The notes: generated by a model from the sequence alone, not told the origin. Positions 32,929 through 46,522 are shown, counted from the stretch's first letter. The stretch: 64,000 nt of DNA from Palaemon carinicauda (GCF_036898095.1 NC_090725.1:319376573-319440572); one strand, 5' to 3'. Numbers and translations are program-made.

Positions 32929-34985
32929 AACCTTACTGGTAAAATTTGTTCCACGATCACATTGTATCTCTTTTGGAAAACCAAAGATAGTAAAAACATT
33001 TAGCAATTGTTTAACAATTTTTTTTTGATGCTATATTACGTATTGGAATGGCAATAGGGAACCTAGTAGTGGGACATAGTATATTTCCTTTACTAGTTCT
33101 ATTTAAGGGACCTACACAATCTATAATAACTTTATCAAAAGGAACTTTTGGTACAGTAACAGGTATTAATGGTGCTGGAGGAACAGACTGATTGGGTTTA
33201 CCTACCAGTTGACATGTCGAGCAAGCGTTTACAAAATTTCTTACATCCTTTTTCATACCTAACCAATAAAAATCTTCTGCCAGTCGCTGATACGTTTTGG
33301 TGATTCCTAAGTGACTATCCACCGAGTGTGCAATCTCTAGAAGGGCTTTGCGGTGCAACTCCGGAACCACCAGTTGCTGTTTGTCCCCCCAATCGTCTTC
33401 ATACCGCAGTTTAGGAGAACGAAAATGTCGTAGAAGGATTCCCCTTTCCTTATAAAAGTAAGGAGACTTCTGATCCTTCTCTGGTTGATCGATCACCTTT
33501 CCAAATAATGACTGTAAAGATTCATCTTTAAGTTGGTCATTAGCAAATTTATTAGGAGTAATATCTAGTAGTTTAATAGCATTTTCAACCTGTTCAGAAG
33601 CACAATTTGAAAGATTAAGGTCAGGATTATTAGTAGTTGTTCTTTTAGACCTGGTTACCACCTGACATTGTTTTTCATTAACCTCGGGAGAGGTGATTAG
33701 TAAATTGCTAAAAACTGTCCCGTGGGCCAAGTCATTGCCAATCAACACATCAATATCCCTGCATGGAAATTCCTTTTCATTTAAGGCTACTTCTACTGAT
33801 CCGTCATAGTACGGGCATTTCATTTGTATAGTTACCAATGGAAACACAGTTTCATGTGACAAATCCGAGACTGCTACATACCGGCCTGTAGCCTTTGCTA
33901 ATCGTTGAAGTTTTGGGCTTATGAAAGTTTGCGATGAAGCAGTATCACGCAACATCGTAACTGTTTCGTCCCCAACAGTTCCTTTGCATTTGAATATATC
34001 AAAAACAGTCTCACTTTCTACACAAAACATAACTTTCTTACCTCCAGGTGAAGTTACGTTAGAGGTCGGATGTCCTGTATTCGGAGAAGTGTGCTTGCTT
34101 GGAAAATTCTCCAAAGCTTTAGCTTTTTGCCGAGATTGAGCTACTTTGCATTGAGGCTTATCGCAGTCTTGGATCAAATGGCCAGTAGTCCTGCAAAAAG
34201 TACAGTAAATATCTACATTATCATTTTTAGACTGACCCGAGACTGTATTTACCCGTTTAGTCTTGTGAATAAGAAAATGCTCATCTGCCAATATTGCTGC
34301 TTTCTTAGGATCCTTTTCTTGTCTTTCTTTAATGTACATTGATATGTTAGCTGGAATTTTCCGAAGGAACTCCTCCAAAACAATTAGTTCTTTAAGCTTT
34401 TCAAAGGAAGTAACATTTTCTTTATCAATCCATTTCTCAAACAGCTTAACTTTTAAAGTAAAAAATTCCAAGAAAGTTTGCCCAATACCTTTATTTGAAT
34501 TTCTGAAATTTTGCCTATAACCCTCCGGAGTAATACTGTAGGCATCTAACACAGCTTTCTTTAAGATTTCGTAATTTCTTTCTGTAATCATTTGAGCACA
34601 AATTGAAGCTGCCTTACCTTTAAAGGAAGTCCTAATTAGTAACACCCATTCAGTCTTAGGCCATTTTAATGAAGCGGCGGTATTTTCAAAAATTGAAAAG
34701 AAGTTCTCTGGGTCCTGTTCATTAAAGATGGGAATCAATTTCCTGGCTTTAAACACGTCAAATTGCTCTGGTAAATCTTTCTCTGCTTTCCTCTCATTTA
34801 GCCTTATTTCTACCAATTGTCGTTCTAGTTCCAGTTTCTTCTTATTATCAATTTCTTTTTCGATTTCTAAATTTTCTAGACGAACCTTTTCGACTTCAAT
34901 CTTCATTCTCTCTCTCTCTTTCATGAACTCTGGTGAAGCTCTTTCTTTAGCTATTTCAGCTTCAGCCTTTGCTCTCTCTAACTAT
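32929..34985 (-). pseudogene. Gag core, protease and N-terminal half of integrase, Gmr1-like element
   Basis: A 637-codon frame (33011-34924): coiled, Lys/Glu-rich start, capsid-like core (PIFNEQDPENFFSIFE, SFKGKAA), CCHC zinc knuckle C-x2-C-x4-H-x4-C (about 34150-34210), retropepsin-like segment with LRDTASSQTF (about 33940) and DVLIGNDLA, then the integrase HHCC module (SHLGITKTYQ, CSTCQLVGKP) and first core Asp (IIDCVGPL). A T-run indel near 33020 shifts the frame; the second Asp (QCDRGTNF) follows just before the DIRS insertion at 32928. The protease has DTA where DTG or DSG is usual. No RT lies between protease and integrase. Confidence 0.87.
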
Positions 34986-35270
34986 CATTAACTTCAAGGT
35001 CTCAGCTGTGGGTTGAGGAGCTTTCTCCAATGCTAAAGGCCATACCATTTTTGCTTCTTCCTCTGATATATAACCCTTATCGACTAACTTTGTCAATACC
35101 AGTCCCAGAATCTCTTTCTTAACTGCACCTGCAGGAACAACAACATCGTGGTCTTCCGCAAGTTTCAGTAACTCTGCCTTTTTAGCATACCTCAATGCTC
35201 CTAAATGTTCTTTAGGGTCTGCTGCAAAATCTAATGCATTAAATGACATATTGGCAACTATGATATACAC
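34962..35270 (-). pseudogene. N-terminus of Gag, Gmr1-like element
   Basis: Frame starting with MYIIVANMSFNALDF; the second Met may be the real start. It contains a short helical domain (LLKLAEDHDVVV, KGYISEEEA). A one-base frameshift near 34980 separates it from the rest of Gag. No motif beyond position identifies it. Confidence 0.7.
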
Positions 35271-35882
35271 CTATCTTCAGCACATTTATGGTACAGTTTT
35301 GATATCCACAAAACAATGCAAAATATTCAATGGCAAATAAACATTCAAAAATACGTTAACATAAAACTATAAAGTAACCAATAGAAAAGTTTTGTGATAG
35401 AGTTGGAAGGTTGATAAGGGTTAGCTACTCCCTAGTGAAGAACTTCCATCAAATATCACTACAAAAATGAAGGCTTATTTGCCTTTGTGGCTTTCAAAAG
35501 CCAATGGAAGTGACCCAGATCAAAACTAGGATGGCCAAAAAGAAGCCGTGATACCTCATAAAAATGCTTAAATGGGTACGTATCTCTAGTATGCTAGTGA
35601 ACACTTAAGATATTTAGCATAGCTTAAATACCTGATAATTTGATGAGCCTGGCTTACCCAAATGCTGTATGTGGTCCTCCCGCTGGTGCCACAATCATTC
35701 ACCCACAATAACCGTTGATACACAAATTACAATATGTTACTCAAGGTGGTCTAATACTGTTTAAGGATTTTCACAGCACAACTTAAATTTCAATAACAAA
35801 TTGGGCAATTGGGACACTTAAACTATATAATATTAATATTCACAATGAATCAAAATTAACACGATCCCGGTAAGGCCCCCAC
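35271..35882 (-). other. 5' leader of the LTR element with primer-binding-site position
   Basis: Non-coding leader between the 5' LTR and gag. Directly after the LTR the minus strand reads GTGGGGGCCTTACCGGGATC. TGG one base in from the LTR is the normal start of a primer-binding site, but I cannot assign the tRNA. Confidence 0.5.
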
Positions 35883-36877
<995 letters not shown>

Positions 36878-36897
36878 CAAGCACACATGATTTCAAT

Positions 36898-37065
36898 CAA
36901 TGTAAATATCACCCACGAATGGCATTTAATACCAAATTCTATCTTGGGAATATACATCCACTTGGAATTCATTTTATGGTAACAGCTTCTGGCCGGGTGG
37001 AGATTCGAACCCCCACCTGTTCGGCTGGAAACCATGCCTGCAGTGACCATACCGACTGAGCTATC
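36898..37065 (-). mobile_element. tRNA-derived SINE, family 2 (left arm of palindrome)
   Basis: Reverse complement of 37072-37238. The tRNA-like head faces the centre. Confidence 0.85.
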
Positions 37066-37071
37066 TTTCTT

Positions 37072-37238
37072 GATAGCTCAGTCGGTATGGTCACTGCAGG
37101 CATGGTTTCCAGCCGAACATGTGGGAGTTCGATTCTCCACACGGCCAGAAGCTGTTACCATAAAATGAATTCCAAGTGGATGCATATTCCCAAGATAGAA
37201 TTCGGTATTAAATGCCATTCGTGGGTGATATTTACATT
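37072..37238 (+). mobile_element. tRNA-derived SINE, family 2 (right arm of palindrome)
   Basis: Begins GATAGCTCAGTCGGTATGG (A-box-like) and has the B-box-like GGGAGTTCGATTCTCC about 50 bases on. A non-tRNA body follows and ends at a (TA)n tail. It resembles a tRNA only in the first ~75 bases. Confidence 0.85.
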
Positions 37239-37243
37239 ATATA

Positions 37244-37306
<63 letters not shown>
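37237..37306. repeat. (TA)n microsatellite
   Basis: TA array at the tail of the right SINE arm. Confidence 0.9.
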
Positions 37307-37312
<6 letters not shown>

Positions 37313-37315
37313 CAC

Positions 37316-37575
37316 AAATACTCGTGATTTTAATCAATGTAAATATAAACCAAAATGACATTAAATATCGAATTCTACCCTATGAAATGTATATCCACTG
37401 GGAATTGATTTATAATGAATGCATCTGCTTGGGCAAGGATTCGAACTTATGCCTCGAGCAGAAACAAAGCCTGCGTAGACTTTACCAATCTAGCTATCAA
37501 GAGAGATATAAGTTCATATCCAGTCCACTGTACATGTACGTGTCGAATTTAGGAATCTGTTCTTAGACTTGAAAT
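37316..37575 (-). mobile_element. tRNA-derived SINE, family 2 (third copy)
   Basis: On the minus strand it has the degenerate head (TAGCTAGATTGGTAAAG) and B-box (near 37440, ATTCGAAC on plus) and the shared body. The upstream part (CCACTGTACATGTACGTG to TTCTTAGACTTGAAATCA) is shared with the next copy only. Confidence 0.75.
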
Positions 37576-37639
37576 CAAGGCATCTCCACCAAAATAGCAG
37601 ATAGGGAGTTTGCAACACGTGGTTATTTATGATAAATAT

Positions 37640-37925
37640 GTATCACTAACACTCGTTATTTTAATCAATACACATATCAACCCATGATGGCATTTAAAAT
37701 TGAATTTTAGCTTTGATAATGTATATCCACTGGGAATTCATTTGTGATAAATGCTTCTGGCTGGGCAAGGATTCGAACCTATGCTCGGAGCCGAAACAAT
37801 GTCTGCATGAATGGCTTTACCAATAGAGCTACCAAGAGTGATATAAGATAATTTAAAGTCCACTGTACATTATACGTGTCGAATTCAGGAATCTGTTCTT
37901 AGACTTGAAATCAACTCATAACACC
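37640..37925 (-). mobile_element. tRNA-derived SINE, family 2 (fourth copy)
   Basis: Aligns with 37316-37575 throughout, including GGCAAGGATTCGAACCTATG (inverted B-box) and the CTCTTGGTAGCTCTATTGG-like head on the minus strand. Confidence 0.75.
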
Positions 37926-38361
37926 CCCACTGCCAGAGCCTTTTCAAACTTTAGAAACCCCCCTTGAAAAACGCTCTTCCTCCCCTGAAAATGAATAAAT
38001 TCAGGTGTAAATTATTCTTATCAGAATGGCAGTAATGAGGCTTTATTCATATACATACCTTTTCAGTAGATTGCATTTAGCAAAAAAAAAAAAAAATAAA
38101 TAAATAAAAATAAAATAAAAAATTCAATGCCCCAACAATATTAATTACACCAATTAGATTTTTTTTTCTTTTTTTATATACCAATCTTTCAGTAATGTAA
38201 TACCCTTCGAATTTAATGTAATGTGGTCTCTACTGTAAAAACCTAATTTCTTTTTCTTTTAAATCTAAATCTATGCACTTACCATTCTATTTCTGTTGGA
38301 GGAGTAGCTGCTGTTTGTGCCTTTCACTATCTGAAGATTTTTTTTACTTCCTATGGGGAGG
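37926..38361. other. Unassigned AT-rich sequence
   Basis: Contains A-rich and T-rich runs (38080-38110, 38159-38175). No gene seen. Confidence 0.4.
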
Positions 38362-38364
38362 TAT

Positions 38365-38440
<76 letters not shown>
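38362..38440. repeat. (CT)n microsatellite
   Basis: About 39 uninterrupted CT units. Confidence 0.95.
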
Positions 38441-38443
<3 letters not shown>

Positions 38444-38994
38444 CCTCTGAAGTTCACATTTTCTACCCGAACGTTTCCGTTTCTCTATTGTCCAATTCAA
38501 GCCGTTTATCGTGGAGATATTCTTGAAAATAATTTTTATTATGCATCATTTGTATATTTTAGATATATTTTCACAGAGTGTTTTAGAATATCCAGTAATT
38601 TTTGGCAATATAATGAACTACCGAGATTTATTGATTACGGAAATATACCCTAAAACATTTTAAAAAAAATTTCCAGTTCGTTATAGATATCCGAACAGCT
38701 GTCCTTGGCTTAGAACCTCGTCAAAGTCAGATTATACTTGACGTGGAATAATCGTTCTTAGTCCCAAGGTCAAGTATCCTGGCTCTAGTTGCTGAAATAT
38801 TCCCCATTAATATCTATTCGTACATTTTCCCAATCTAAATTCTTAAAACTTCTTCTATTCATAATGTGTATAATTAAGGTGAGATGGGGTCTTCCTGTCT
38901 ATCTCCTTTCTCAATGAGAATTTTCTCACTATCTTTATGCAGTTTTATGATTACTGTATTTCTTTCAAGTATTGTAACATATAATTCATCGTTT
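38441..38994. other. Unassigned sequence
   Basis: No supported gene or repeat. Confidence 0.4.
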
Positions 38995-39118
<124 letters not shown>

Positions 39119-39524
39119 TGTTTTAGGTATCTTAAAGACTAACAAAAGATTTGAATTATTAGGATTATTATACCATAAAAACACAATTTAAAATATTTCT
39201 AAATATAGTACATTGCCTTTGATTTTTATTATTGTTAAAGATTTACCTTAAGATTGTTTACTACTCTTTGATCCTTATTCCTTCTGTTCCCTAACTTTAT
39301 CCTGCTGCTAGCCTTTTCCCCTCATCCCTCTCCACCTTTCCCCTCGGAACCCAAGAAACATCTGCTCAATATTGACTAGTGTTCCAGAAACCGCACCTCA
39401 AAGGGAAGCTAAGGTTAGAAGATCGTGATGCCCCAAGGTTCGTTTATTGAGGATCTAAAGCATGACTTCGGACTCCATCAGGATTATAATCATCTTTGGT
39501 ATGGAGTAGGATTCACCCTGCTGC

Positions 39525-39528
<4 letters not shown>
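39119..39528. other. Unassigned sequence
   Basis: No supported gene. A 62-codon frame at 39425-39613 ends in translated (CT)n and is not called. Confidence 0.4.

Positions 39529-39587
<59 letters not shown>
39529..39587. repeat. (CT)n microsatellite
   Basis: About 29 CT units. Confidence 0.95.
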
Positions 39588-39588
<1 letters not shown>

Positions 39589-39984
39589 CTTGATTGTTTT
39601 GAAGTTTGGATAAACAAAGTCTAAGCTAAACTTGAACTCACTCATCCACACAGAGATTGCAGAAGAATGTTTATGGGAAAGCTATGTACACTAATATTAA
39701 TAATATTCATACGAATATACATGAATGTATAGAAGTGTTATTTAATTGGTTTGACCTTTGGACAAATGTTAAGAAGCACTTGGGCAAAGAATTCAAAGCT
39801 ACACTAATGGGGGGGGGGGGGGGGGGGGGGCTGGTGGGGTGTCGGGGATTCGTTAAGACTTGCTAGTTAACAAGCCTACTTATATTTCAAGAAACGTAGA
39901 GTTTCTAAAAAAAGTTCATATATTAAAACAATACAAACAATAAGAATATTAGTATTTAGTTAGCACAATGTCTTAATCATCATC
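39588..39984. other. Unassigned sequence with a 22-base G-run
   Basis: G-run at 39809-39830; otherwise nothing recognised. Confidence 0.4.
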
Positions 39985-40400
39985 ATTACAATAAACTGGA
40001 ACGGGCACTGGGTAGAGCGCATACCTTCGCCACCGCCAAGACAGATAACAATGGCTGCGTAATGACAAAAGCCACACTTTCTGCAAATTCATTGACCCTA
40101 TTGTCCTTTGTCCCCCAATCTCTAACAAGGGTAAGGACATCACTATATCATGCTGTATATGACAATGTTGACTATTGAATTATGCACATCTTGTCACTAG
40201 TTTTATTTATATCAGATAAAAATTAGCCACAATATTGCAAAAAGAGTTGTTTATCCTTTTCATGACCTTTCAACCCAATCACTTCCAAAATCTAATCAAA
40301 ATATCCTTTGATTCATGAACAATAATCCCACCAAATTTAATGAAATTTGGTTAAGCAGCTTTTCAGTTATTAAAAAAGAAAAAAAAAAAAACCGTACAAA
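39985..40400 (+). repeat. Dispersed repeat of a widespread invertebrate type (probable)
   Basis: The phrases ACCCAATCACTTCCAAAATC and CCACCAAATTTAATGAAATT look like parts of a repeat common in marine invertebrate genomes. This is a memory-based call with no second copy in the window. Confidence 0.35.
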
Positions 40401-40593
40401 AATAAATAAATGCAAGCCTATCAAAACATAACATCTGCAACGAATATGGTGAATATAATCAGCAATTCTCGAATGAAACGTTTTTATTCCCTTTTTTTTT
40501 ACCAATACTTCTTTTTATGAGAGAATTCTTTGATGAAGTTACACGTCTTCAACGTGAAGTAATTTGTTCCATGGTTTCTGAAGAACAAGAAGG

Positions 40594-40594
<1 letters not shown>

Positions 40595-40669
<75 letters not shown>

Positions 40670-41345
40670 CAAAAGCTAAGCTATAATCCTAATTGGAAAA
40701 GCAAAATACCATATGCTCAAGGGCTCCAACAGAGAAAAATAGCCAAGTTAGGAAAGGAAAAAGTAAATAAGCAAGGTTATAGAAAAGCAATAAACAATCA
40801 AAATAAAATATTTTAAGAGCAATGAAAACACCAAATTAGCCCTTTCATATATAAACTATAAAAACCTGAAAACAAACAAAAGTAAGAGAAATAAGATATA
40901 ACAGCGTGCCCGAGTGTACCCTTAAGCAAAAGAACTCTAATCCAAGAGAGTTGAAAGCCATGGTATAGAAACTATGGCACTACCTGAGACTAGAGAACTA
41001 TGGTTTGATTTTGGAGTGTCCTTCTCCTAGAAGAGCTGCGTACCATAGCTAAAGATTTTCTTCTTCCCTTACCAAGAGGAAAGTAGGCACAAAACATTTA
41101 CATTGCAGTGGTTAACCCCTTGAACGAAAAATAAGTGACTAGTAATCTTTGTGGTCAGGTGTATGGGGACAGAGGAAAATGTGGAAAGAATATGCCTGAC
41201 TATTCGGTCTATGTGTAGGCAAAGACAAAATGAGCCGTAACACGAGAGAGGGATGCAATGTAATTTAGTATTTTCTGGCCAGTCAAAGGACCCAATAACT
41301 CTCTAGCGGTAGTATCTCAACCTTCTCGATCTAGGGGTCACATAT
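40595..41345 (+). mobile_element. (ATT)n-linked dispersed repeat, long copy
   Basis: (ATT)n at 40595-40669 followed by AGCTAAGCTATAATCC, GGGCTCCAACAGAGAAAAAT, GAGTGTACCCTTAAGC and further conserved blocks. Same order as at 45246, 51240 (inverted) and 60230 (inverted). Non-coding, probably a non-autonomous element whose end carries the microsatellite. Confidence 0.75.
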
Positions 41346-41508
41346 TTTTATCTACCAATTCAACTCTAAATGTCTCTTTATACTCCTTTTGCTACCCCAT
41401 TTTATTCAAGCTTCTACTATATTTCATTAAGTTTTTTCTCTTATTGCTGTCCAGCGTCTATGACTATTTATTTTAAGTAATATCTGCATTCTTTGGATGT
41501 AAATGGCG

Positions 41509-41950
41509 TTAACATTTTAAATTTTGTCTACAGTCACTTGTATTCGTTGCAAGTTTAACACTCAGAAGTTCTACCAACTCAACTGCTTGATTGGGAAGAT
41601 CATTGCAGAATCTGGTCACAGTTAGAATAAAACTGCTAGAATTCTGGGTATTGTTGTTCTTTAGGATGGAGAAGATAGGACGGTTAGAATTAACTGGATA
41701 CCTAGTACTGCATACTGGATGGCACAGTCTGGGCAGATCTGAATGAAAAGTATGGTCTAAATTGTTAAAAATATTATGCACCATGTATAAAGAACTAGCT
41801 GAATAATGGTGCCACAGACTGATATCCAAATCATGAATAAGATATTTAATAGACCGCAAGTTTTTGTCCATCAAATTAGCCGAGTCAGAAGCTGAAGACC
41901 AGACAGGAGTACAATACTCAAGAAAGGTATAATGGAAGCACTCTAAAAAA
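41509..41950 (-). pseudogene. LINE polyprotein C-terminal fragment
   Basis: The 121-codon minus frame has LWHHYSASSLYMVHNIF, FHSDLPRLCHP and VTRFCNDLPNQAVELV, matching the post-RT C-terminal region common in Jockey/CR1-type LINEs. Related fragments on the minus strand lie at about 46130-46260 and 59390-59600, each next to the (ATT)n-linked repeat. Confidence 0.6.
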
Positions 41951-42059
41951 AAAAAAATAGGTCTTATATACCAAATCGGGAATCTGCTAAAGGCTTTCGG
42001 TCTTAATGGTCAGCTGAGCAAAAGAATATTTTCTTCTTTTTTTACTTTTCTATATATTT

Positions 42060-42345
42060 CTCTTATAGAAATGAAACTATAAGAGACATTACTCGAGTGC
42101 GATATGTGGATGAGATCATGGTGAGGGGTAGATGGAGATTGTTAGCTCGCTAAACGTTTAGCAAGGCTCCACAAGGCACTAGAAAAGTTGGAAGGCCCGG
42201 GCCTATATGACTGAGGACTATGCAGCGTGAAGGAGGAGATGTTGAATGAAGAAGTATTGAATTAAAACTCAAGATAGAGATAATTGGCGAAATCTAATCG
42301 AGGCCCTTTGTGTCAATAGGCGTAAGAGATGATGATGATGAAATA
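42060..42345 (+). mobile_element. 3' end of a LINE (same family as 16265)
   Basis: Encodes degenerate C-terminal polyprotein sequence (GRPGPYMTEDYAA, then DNWRNLIEALCVNRR) with internal stops, followed by a short (ATG)n tail. 5'-truncated. Confidence 0.7.
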
Positions 42346-42820
42346 TTTCCTAGTCCGTAAGGTGGTAGTGCCGTCAGTGTGTCCTGTGCGATTTACTATA
42401 TGTAACACGTAAGGATCATTGCAGCATCCTTCAGACACTAGTTCCACCCAATTTTTAGCCTTTTACTTTACTTTTGCTACCACTGTCTTCCTTCTTCTTC
42501 TTCTGCCACTGTCAACTTTTACTTCATATTGCATTCATGAGGTCTCTCCTTCGTTGCACCTGATCACTAAATGGCATCCCGGACACCAGGAATTGGTTAT
42601 GTGGATAAAGTTTATATCCGATCCAGTCTGAATCTCTCTTAATCCATTGTTCAGAGGAAGAAATCCAACGAAACTAACAAAACAAAGTAGCAGTTTTTAT
42701 GTGTCGATGATAAATGTTTCAAAAGAAGGGTTATTACTGCATTACTCTGTTCCCTTTATGGTCCTAAGGAATGCCCGTTTCTACTCTACTACAACCAACT
42801 CACCCCCGAATACATTAGCT
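42346..42820. other. Unassigned sequence
   Basis: No supported gene. Confidence 0.4.
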
Positions 42821-42824
42821 TAAA

Positions 42825-43060
42825 ATAAAGGTTGAAGGAGTTCCTTGTGATACACAAGCAACATCGGAGGACGTGGAAAAATACAAAAATGTAGAAAACA
42901 ACATATTCAAATACAGGTTGAAGGGGTCCCCTGTAGTATTCAAGCAAAATTGGAGAACGTGGGAAAAAATGTAGGAAAAAAAAATATCCCAAAATGTAGG
43001 TTAAATGAGTCCCCTCTGGTACACAAACAAAATTGGAGGACGTGAAAAAATACAAAAAAA
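42825..43060. repeat. ~85-bp repeat in three tandem copies
   Basis: Copies start near 42825, 42910 and 42995. Each contains AGGTTGAAGG (or GGTTAAATGA), CCCCT, ACAAGCAA-like and TTGGAGGACGTG. Confidence 0.8.
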
Positions 43061-44097
43061 GGAAAAAAAACTATAATACTTTTGCAAAATATCTGTTAAC
43101 AGATGGTGATATTGGCGACGGTAGGAGAGAGGTGCAAAAAGAGTGGGCATTATCTTTATTGCAATATGTTGTGTATTGTTTGATGCATATATACATTTCA
43201 AATTATGTGGTTATCATTTCCTCGAACAAGCAGGTCTAGTGATAAAGTGCTTTAAGTTAATCCATCCACAGTTTTGCAAACTACAGGCCCTTCCACTAAA
43301 ACCCACATAATTAGGAAACAAGCTTCAAAGCTATACATTTTCTATAGGCATCTTTGATTCTAAAGTCGGAGCAAGAGATATTGGTGTTTAAATAACAGCA
43401 AGTAAGCCACAGTTTCTAAAATTTAAATGCCAAACTTGAAAGGACATCTGCCAGTTGCTTGAAATGTGTGAAGTTGAAAATTAAAAAATTTCAACGTTTT
43501 CTTATCACTTGATTAGGTCTCTTCAACAGTACAGACAACCAATTTCCTTCCTTAAATATAAAGGTTATTAATAGTTACGATTAAGTCCTTCATTCTCAAC
43601 CATTGATTGGGGCAGATTATGGTGGCTACAGACTTTGTATGAAAATGGGGCTCTCTAAATCACTATAGATTGCACTATAAGAACACCTAAATAATCAAAG
43701 TTAATATAGAATTGATATACGGTTTGTTATCACTAATGAACTATTTATTCAATACTTGATCAAATGGACTGTAAAGGGGAAATACTAAGGGAAGCAATAA
43801 TGTAAAAAATGTAACTGTAATCATCAAAAGTGGAATTTAATTGAAATTAAAATTTTAGATAATAGTTGAAATCAATCATTGAACGTAGGAAAATGCTGTA
43901 GAAAGAAATGAAATAGATTGAACATAAGAAGATAATACAAGAACTGAAAAAATTCCCAAGGTAATTACACCATATTTCTTCTTTCTTTTTTTTTGCATAT
44001 TTATTTTATTATTTTGCTTAACTTTGCAGTAAATTCCTCTTAATTTAGCACATCTAAACGAGACCAGTGGATCAGGATTGTTCTTCCAGAGGGAATT

Positions 44098-44102
<5 letters not shown>
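43061..44102. other. Unassigned AT-rich sequence
   Basis: No gene or recognised repeat. Confidence 0.4.

Positions 44103-44183
<81 letters not shown>
44103..44183. repeat. (GA)n microsatellite
   Basis: About 40 GA units. Confidence 0.95.
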
Positions 44184-44187
<4 letters not shown>

Positions 44188-44419
44188 CATTCTTTACAGC
44201 CTTTTCAGCCTCCCGCAGCGAACATCATTGACATGGTTTTCATAAAGGTTTTATTCTTGACGAGCGAAAACACATTATCTCATCATTCTAAAGAACATAT
44301 AAAAATGTTAATGAGATTTTTGCTTGTCTCCGCGCGCGCCAAAAAAAAAAGAAAAAAAAAAAAAAAACCATTTTCTTGATTAACATTATAATCTACAAAG
44401 GAGAAAATGCAGGACGTCT

Positions 44420-45200
44420 GTCATTCCATTAATATTCTCTTATCTCGCTAGTTGAAGACTATGGCGATGACTTCTTCCAAAACACATCTCCATTAGACCA
44501 TAGAAATATTCAATGAAAATATTTGTTTTTGAGAGATATCGATTTTTAATGCAAAGTTATGATTATCTACCTTCCAAAATATGAGCATTCTCTTATCTGT
44601 CTAGTTAAAGACTATGATAATGACTTGTCCAAACAACATATCTCCATTAAACCATAAAAATGTTTAATTGAAATATTTGTTTTATGAGATATATTGATTT
44701 TAATGCAAAATTATGACTATCTACCTTCCAAAATATAAACATTCTCTTATATGGCTTGTTAAAGACTATAATGATGACTTGCTCAAACAAGAAATTTTCT
44801 CTAGACCATAGAAATATAAAATGAAAACATTGGTTTTGGAGAGATATAAATATTTAATGCAAAATTAGTATTATCTACCTTTCAAAATATAAACATTCTC
44901 TTATCTGGCCAGTTAAAGACTATGATGATGACTTGCTCAAACGATAATTTTTCATTAGACCATAGAAATATAAAATGAAAATATAGGTTTTTGAGAGATA
45001 TAAATTTTTAATGCAAAGTTATGCTAAGCTACCTTTCAAAATATGAACATTCTCTTATCTGGGTAGTTAAAGACCATGACGATGACGTGCTCAAATAAGA
45101 AATTTTCAATAGACCTTAGAAATATAAAATGAAAATATTGGTTTGCGAGAGATATAGATTTTTAATACAAAGTTATGATAAGCTACCTTCCAAAATTTCC
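44420..45200. repeat. ~150-bp satellite, five tandem copies
   Basis: Copies begin near 44435, 44588, 44738, 44895 and 45050. Shared landmarks: ATTCTCTTATCTGG, GTTAAAGACTATGATGATGA, AGACCATAGAAATATAAAAT and TTTTTAATGCAAAGTTATGA. Confidence 0.9.
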
Positions 45201-45243
45201 ATAATCCACGGCAGAAAATATCCTTAGTAATGTATCTTTCGTC

Positions 45244-45245
<2 letters not shown>

Positions 45246-45296
<51 letters not shown>

Positions 45297-45580
45297 GCTA
45301 AGCTACAACCCTAGTTGGAAAAGCAGGACGCTATAAGCCTATGGGACCCAACAGGGAAAGCAGCCCAGTGAGGAAAGGAAACGAGGAAAAATAGAATATT
45401 TTAAGAACGATGACAACATTAAGATAAATATATCCTATGTAACCTATAAAAGTTCTAACAAAGCAAGAGGAAGAGAAATCAGATAGAAAAGTGTGCCCGA
45501 ATGTACCCTCAAGCAAGAGAACTCTAACCCAAGACAGTGGAAGACCATGGTGCAGAGACTATGGTACTGTGCTATATTTT
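45246..45580 (+). mobile_element. (ATT)n-linked dispersed repeat
   Basis: (ATT)n at 45246-45295, then AGCTAAGCTACAACCCTAG, TTGGAAAAGCAGG, GGGACCCAACAGGGAAAG, GAATGTACCCTCAAGC and GGAAGACCATGGTGC. The best preserved copy of the family here. Confidence 0.8.
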
Positions 45581-45745
45581 ATGTTAGGGTGCCAACAGTG
45601 GTGATATTTAAATCAAATTTTCAATAATCTATTTCAAAATCAAAGAATTACGTAAATAGAATTTTAAAATGATTAGTTAAATATAGCATGAATGAAATAT
45701 TTTCATACTTTGCAATAAGAATATTTGCCATTAAAGTAAGAGCCA

Positions 45746-45747
45746 TA

Positions 45748-45842
<95 letters not shown>

Positions 45843-46011
45843 TCATTATTATTGTTATTATTATCATTACTGGCCAAGCTACAACCCTAGTAGTAAAAGA
45901 AAGATGCTATTTGCCCCCAGTGAGGAAAGGAAATAAGGAAATGAAAAACCAAAATGTGTGAAAAAAATAACAATAAAATAATTTAAAAACAGCCACAATA
46001 TCAAAACAGAT

Positions 46012-46093
<82 letters not shown>

Positions 46094-46260
46094 AAAAAGA
46101 CTTATGACAGCCTGTTCAACATAAAAACATGTTCTGCAAGTTTAAACTTTTGAAGTTCTTCTGGCATAACTGCCCGATTAGGAAGATCATTCCACAACTT
46201 GATCACAGCTGGAATAAAACTTCTAGAATACTGTGTAGTATTTATACCGAGCACGGGTTT
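45746..46260 (+). mobile_element. (ATT)n-linked dispersed repeat with (TAG)n and (TA)n arrays
   Basis: (ATT)n 45750-45810, (TAG)n 45810-45841, GGCCAAGCTACAACCCTAG, then (TA)n 46020-46090. A fragment of the LINE C-terminal region on the minus strand follows (46130-46260). Confidence 0.7.
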
Positions 46261-46429
46261 CAGTAATTGGCTTTCAATGATATATAGATTATTCCTTTTT
46301 AAACTTGCAAAAGGTCAAGATAAGTAATTTTTAAAACTGATCTCTGTTCATATATGATGGGTGTAACTCCAAAAATCCTTTAGATTACTGTTAATATTAT
46401 AATTTGGGCTATTTTTCTTTGTTGGAGTC

Positions 46430-46478
46430 TTTGGGATTATAGCATCTCCTTTGCCAACTAGGGTTATAATTTAGCTTT

Positions 46479-46522
<44 letters not shown>

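Noticed and set aside
37072..37147. A functional tRNA gene
   Set aside because: A- and B-box are present, but the sequence continues into a SINE body shared by three more copies, and the acceptor stem ends do not pair convincingly.
38273..38653. A 126-codon plus frame with a Leu/Ser run
   Set aside because: The centre is translated (CT)n and the rest shows no motif.
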